This document shows positions 7,001 to 7,154 of a stretch of 7,154 bases of DNA, one piece after another. Made by a program: the position numbers and the translations under genes. The notes beneath the pieces are model-generated. The model did not search any database and was not told the origin of the DNA. It was given only the letters and a program-made list of their open reading frames with translations. Position 1 is the stretch's first letter, and every line of letters starts with the position of its first letter. The stretch spans positions 1 through 7,154 of the forward strand of contig NZ_JASIAL010000267.1 of assembly GCF_030042015.1 (NCBI RefSeq), written 5' to 3'. This stretch comes from Trebonia sp030042015. GTDB taxonomy: Bacteria > Actinomycetota > Actinomycetes > Streptosporangiales > Streptosporangiaceae.

Positions 7001-7154
7001 CGCCGCTCGATGCGGTCCGCGACCGCCGCCACGATCGTGGTGGTCTTGCCGGTGCCGGGGCCCGCGAGCACGAGCAGCGGGCCGCCCTTGTGGTCGACCA
7101 CGCTCTGCTGTGCCTCGTCGAGGCGCGGGCCGGCGACACCGGCCTCGGGGCCGG
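4048..7154 (-). CDS. adnA: AdnA-type ATP-dependent helicase-nuclease (UvrD motor plus RecB/AddB-like Fe-S nuclease), N-terminus off the window
   Basis: Subunit of the actinobacterial AdnAB end-resection machine, which unwinds and cuts DNA at double-strand breaks. The frame is open to the window edge. The GTG at 7101 is an internal Val: codons 7102-7122 encode LDEAQQS, the UvrD Q-motif, so the start is further right. Counting from that Val, motifs are: Walker A AGPGTGKTTT (13-22), Ia LTFSRKAA (44-51), Ib LTFHSYAYALVR (72-83), II VDEYQDSDPAQ (220-230), III VAVGDPDQSIYAFRG (245-259), IV-like RTCRRSG (286-292), V VLTAHRSKGLEWD (576-588), VI EERRLFYVAATRARR (648-662). The nuclease domain (about 765-1010) has His806, GRVDRL (Asp886), VDLKTG (Asp900, Lys902), QLGVY (918-922) and cysteines Cys780, Cys997, Cys1000 and Cys1006 (or 1005), the AddB-like pattern for a 4Fe-4S cluster. 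Both active sites look intact. In characterised actinobacteria adnA is paired with adnB; here an MBL gene follows. The family is secure; the AdnA assignment over AdnB rests on the AGPGTGKT motif I and the VQEEVWPDLRLRG segment. Confidence 0.85.
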   Translation of the reverse strand, partial: GPEAGVAGPRLDEAQQSVVDHKGGPLLVLAGPGTGKTTTIVAAVADRIERRGVAPDRILVLTFSRKAAGELRERITARLRRTTSEPLALTFHSYAYALVRREFVLAGDQPPRLLSAPEQLLEIRRMLRGEVADGGLSWPDRLKPALATRGFAEELRDVLMRAAERGLDGKALRQLGRQCKRDDWVAAGAFLDRYSARFDLAPVPAYDYAEIVRIAAALLSRQATRQRERDAYDAVFVDEYQDSDPAQESLLLALAGDGRDLVAVGDPDQSIYAFRGADVRALTNFPDRFRTPDGFPAPVVALRTCRRSGPVLLAASRRIARRLPPGGGAATSPHRHLLPLPHAAPGEVRILVADTQAQEAALVADTLRRAHLADGVPWQQMAVLVRSGQRQFPALRRALATAGVPVTVAGDELPLPDEPGVRPLLTLLRCALRPAGLDDETAAELLTGPLGQTDSLGLRKLRRALAGMPLAEALTAPENLHAISDRVAHPARRVAALLQTATRAIADGGSAEDVLWAVWDASGLAARWERQAEQDTAADRDLDAVLALFEAAARFAGDLPPGNPGLFLESLTGQEIAGDSLAEQAVREDCVRVLTAHRSKGLEWDVVVVAGVQEEVWPDLRLRGSLLGADELAEAAGNAPDAPDARVPGRGDAAAATLAAKLLAEERRLFYVAATRARRLLVVTAAGGDESGQRPSRFLAELAGDELQIQQAGAASRWLSLPVLVADLRRAAADPSRPPPLRAAAAAQLARLADAGVRGADPREWYALTRLSDDGPIVADGERVRLSPSQVETFARCGLRWLLESAAGAGRSDVLRHLGTVIHAAAVLISAGASERSVASRIDDIWHHLDFGSAWYGSRQRELAERMVRKFVEWHQANPRDLLATEEALRVRIGQVEITGRVDRLERDHRGRGIIVDLKTGATAPRDDELDRHPQLGVYQLAVLLGAFEQLGVTEPGGAELVQVGKAGFTARAKVQAQHALADDPHPGWAKDLVEAVAAGMAGPVFRARVNPGCRTCPVAACCPVNPDGAQVGG

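Noticed and set aside
1..7154. tRNA, rRNA, CRISPR, insertion sequence or attachment sites
   Set aside because: I looked for cloverleaf-like arms, repeated spacer structure, transposase motifs and terminal repeats on both strands and found none.

Overview
The window is about 70% G+C by eye. It reads as chromosomal DNA of a high-G+C actinomycete (Actinomycetota): the coding frames are saturated with G/C at third positions, two of the starts are GTG, and the right-hand gene is an AdnA-type helicase-nuclease, a family typical of actinobacteria. I cannot place it more precisely. Four protein genes fill almost all of the sequence. I see no RNA gene, insertion sequence, CRISPR array or origin.

Left part (1-1276): after 126 bases in which I recognise nothing but a ribosome binding site comes a forward gene for a lipoprotein substrate-binding protein of an ABC importer (iron/polyamine/phosphonate-type fold). 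Its last dozen codons are in another frame. One extra C in the CCCC run at 1232-1235 explains this, and without it the protein would end normally at 1276. As given, the frame stays open to 2217, but everything after about 1235 is antisense to the next gene. No permease or transporter ATPase gene is next to it.

Middle and right part (1339-7154, all reverse strand): read in the direction of transcription, from the right edge, there is (1) a UvrD-type helicase fused to a RecB/AddB-type nuclease with iron-sulfur cysteines, the AdnA subunit of the AdnAB double-strand-break resection motor, whose N-terminus lies beyond the window; (2) after 88 bases, an MBL-fold metallohydrolase with a LACTB2-like C-terminal segment and a near-perfect ribosome binding site; (3) after a 68-base A/T-rich gap with repeats, a COG1672-type ATPase with a C-terminal DUF234 domain that keeps a PD-(D/E)xK nuclease signature. 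This ATPase converges on the substrate-binding gene across 62 bases containing small hairpins.

The layout does not demonstrate a new system. The points worth a second look are the frameshifted, apparently orphan binding protein; the DUF234 ATPase with an intact-looking nuclease motif behind its own A/T-rich repeat region; and an adnA-type gene whose downstream neighbour is an MBL hydrolase instead of the expected adnB. Three consecutive same-strand genes for proteins that do or could act on nucleic acids (helicase-nuclease, possible MBL nuclease, ATPase-nuclease) are suggestive, but a functional link is only inference.
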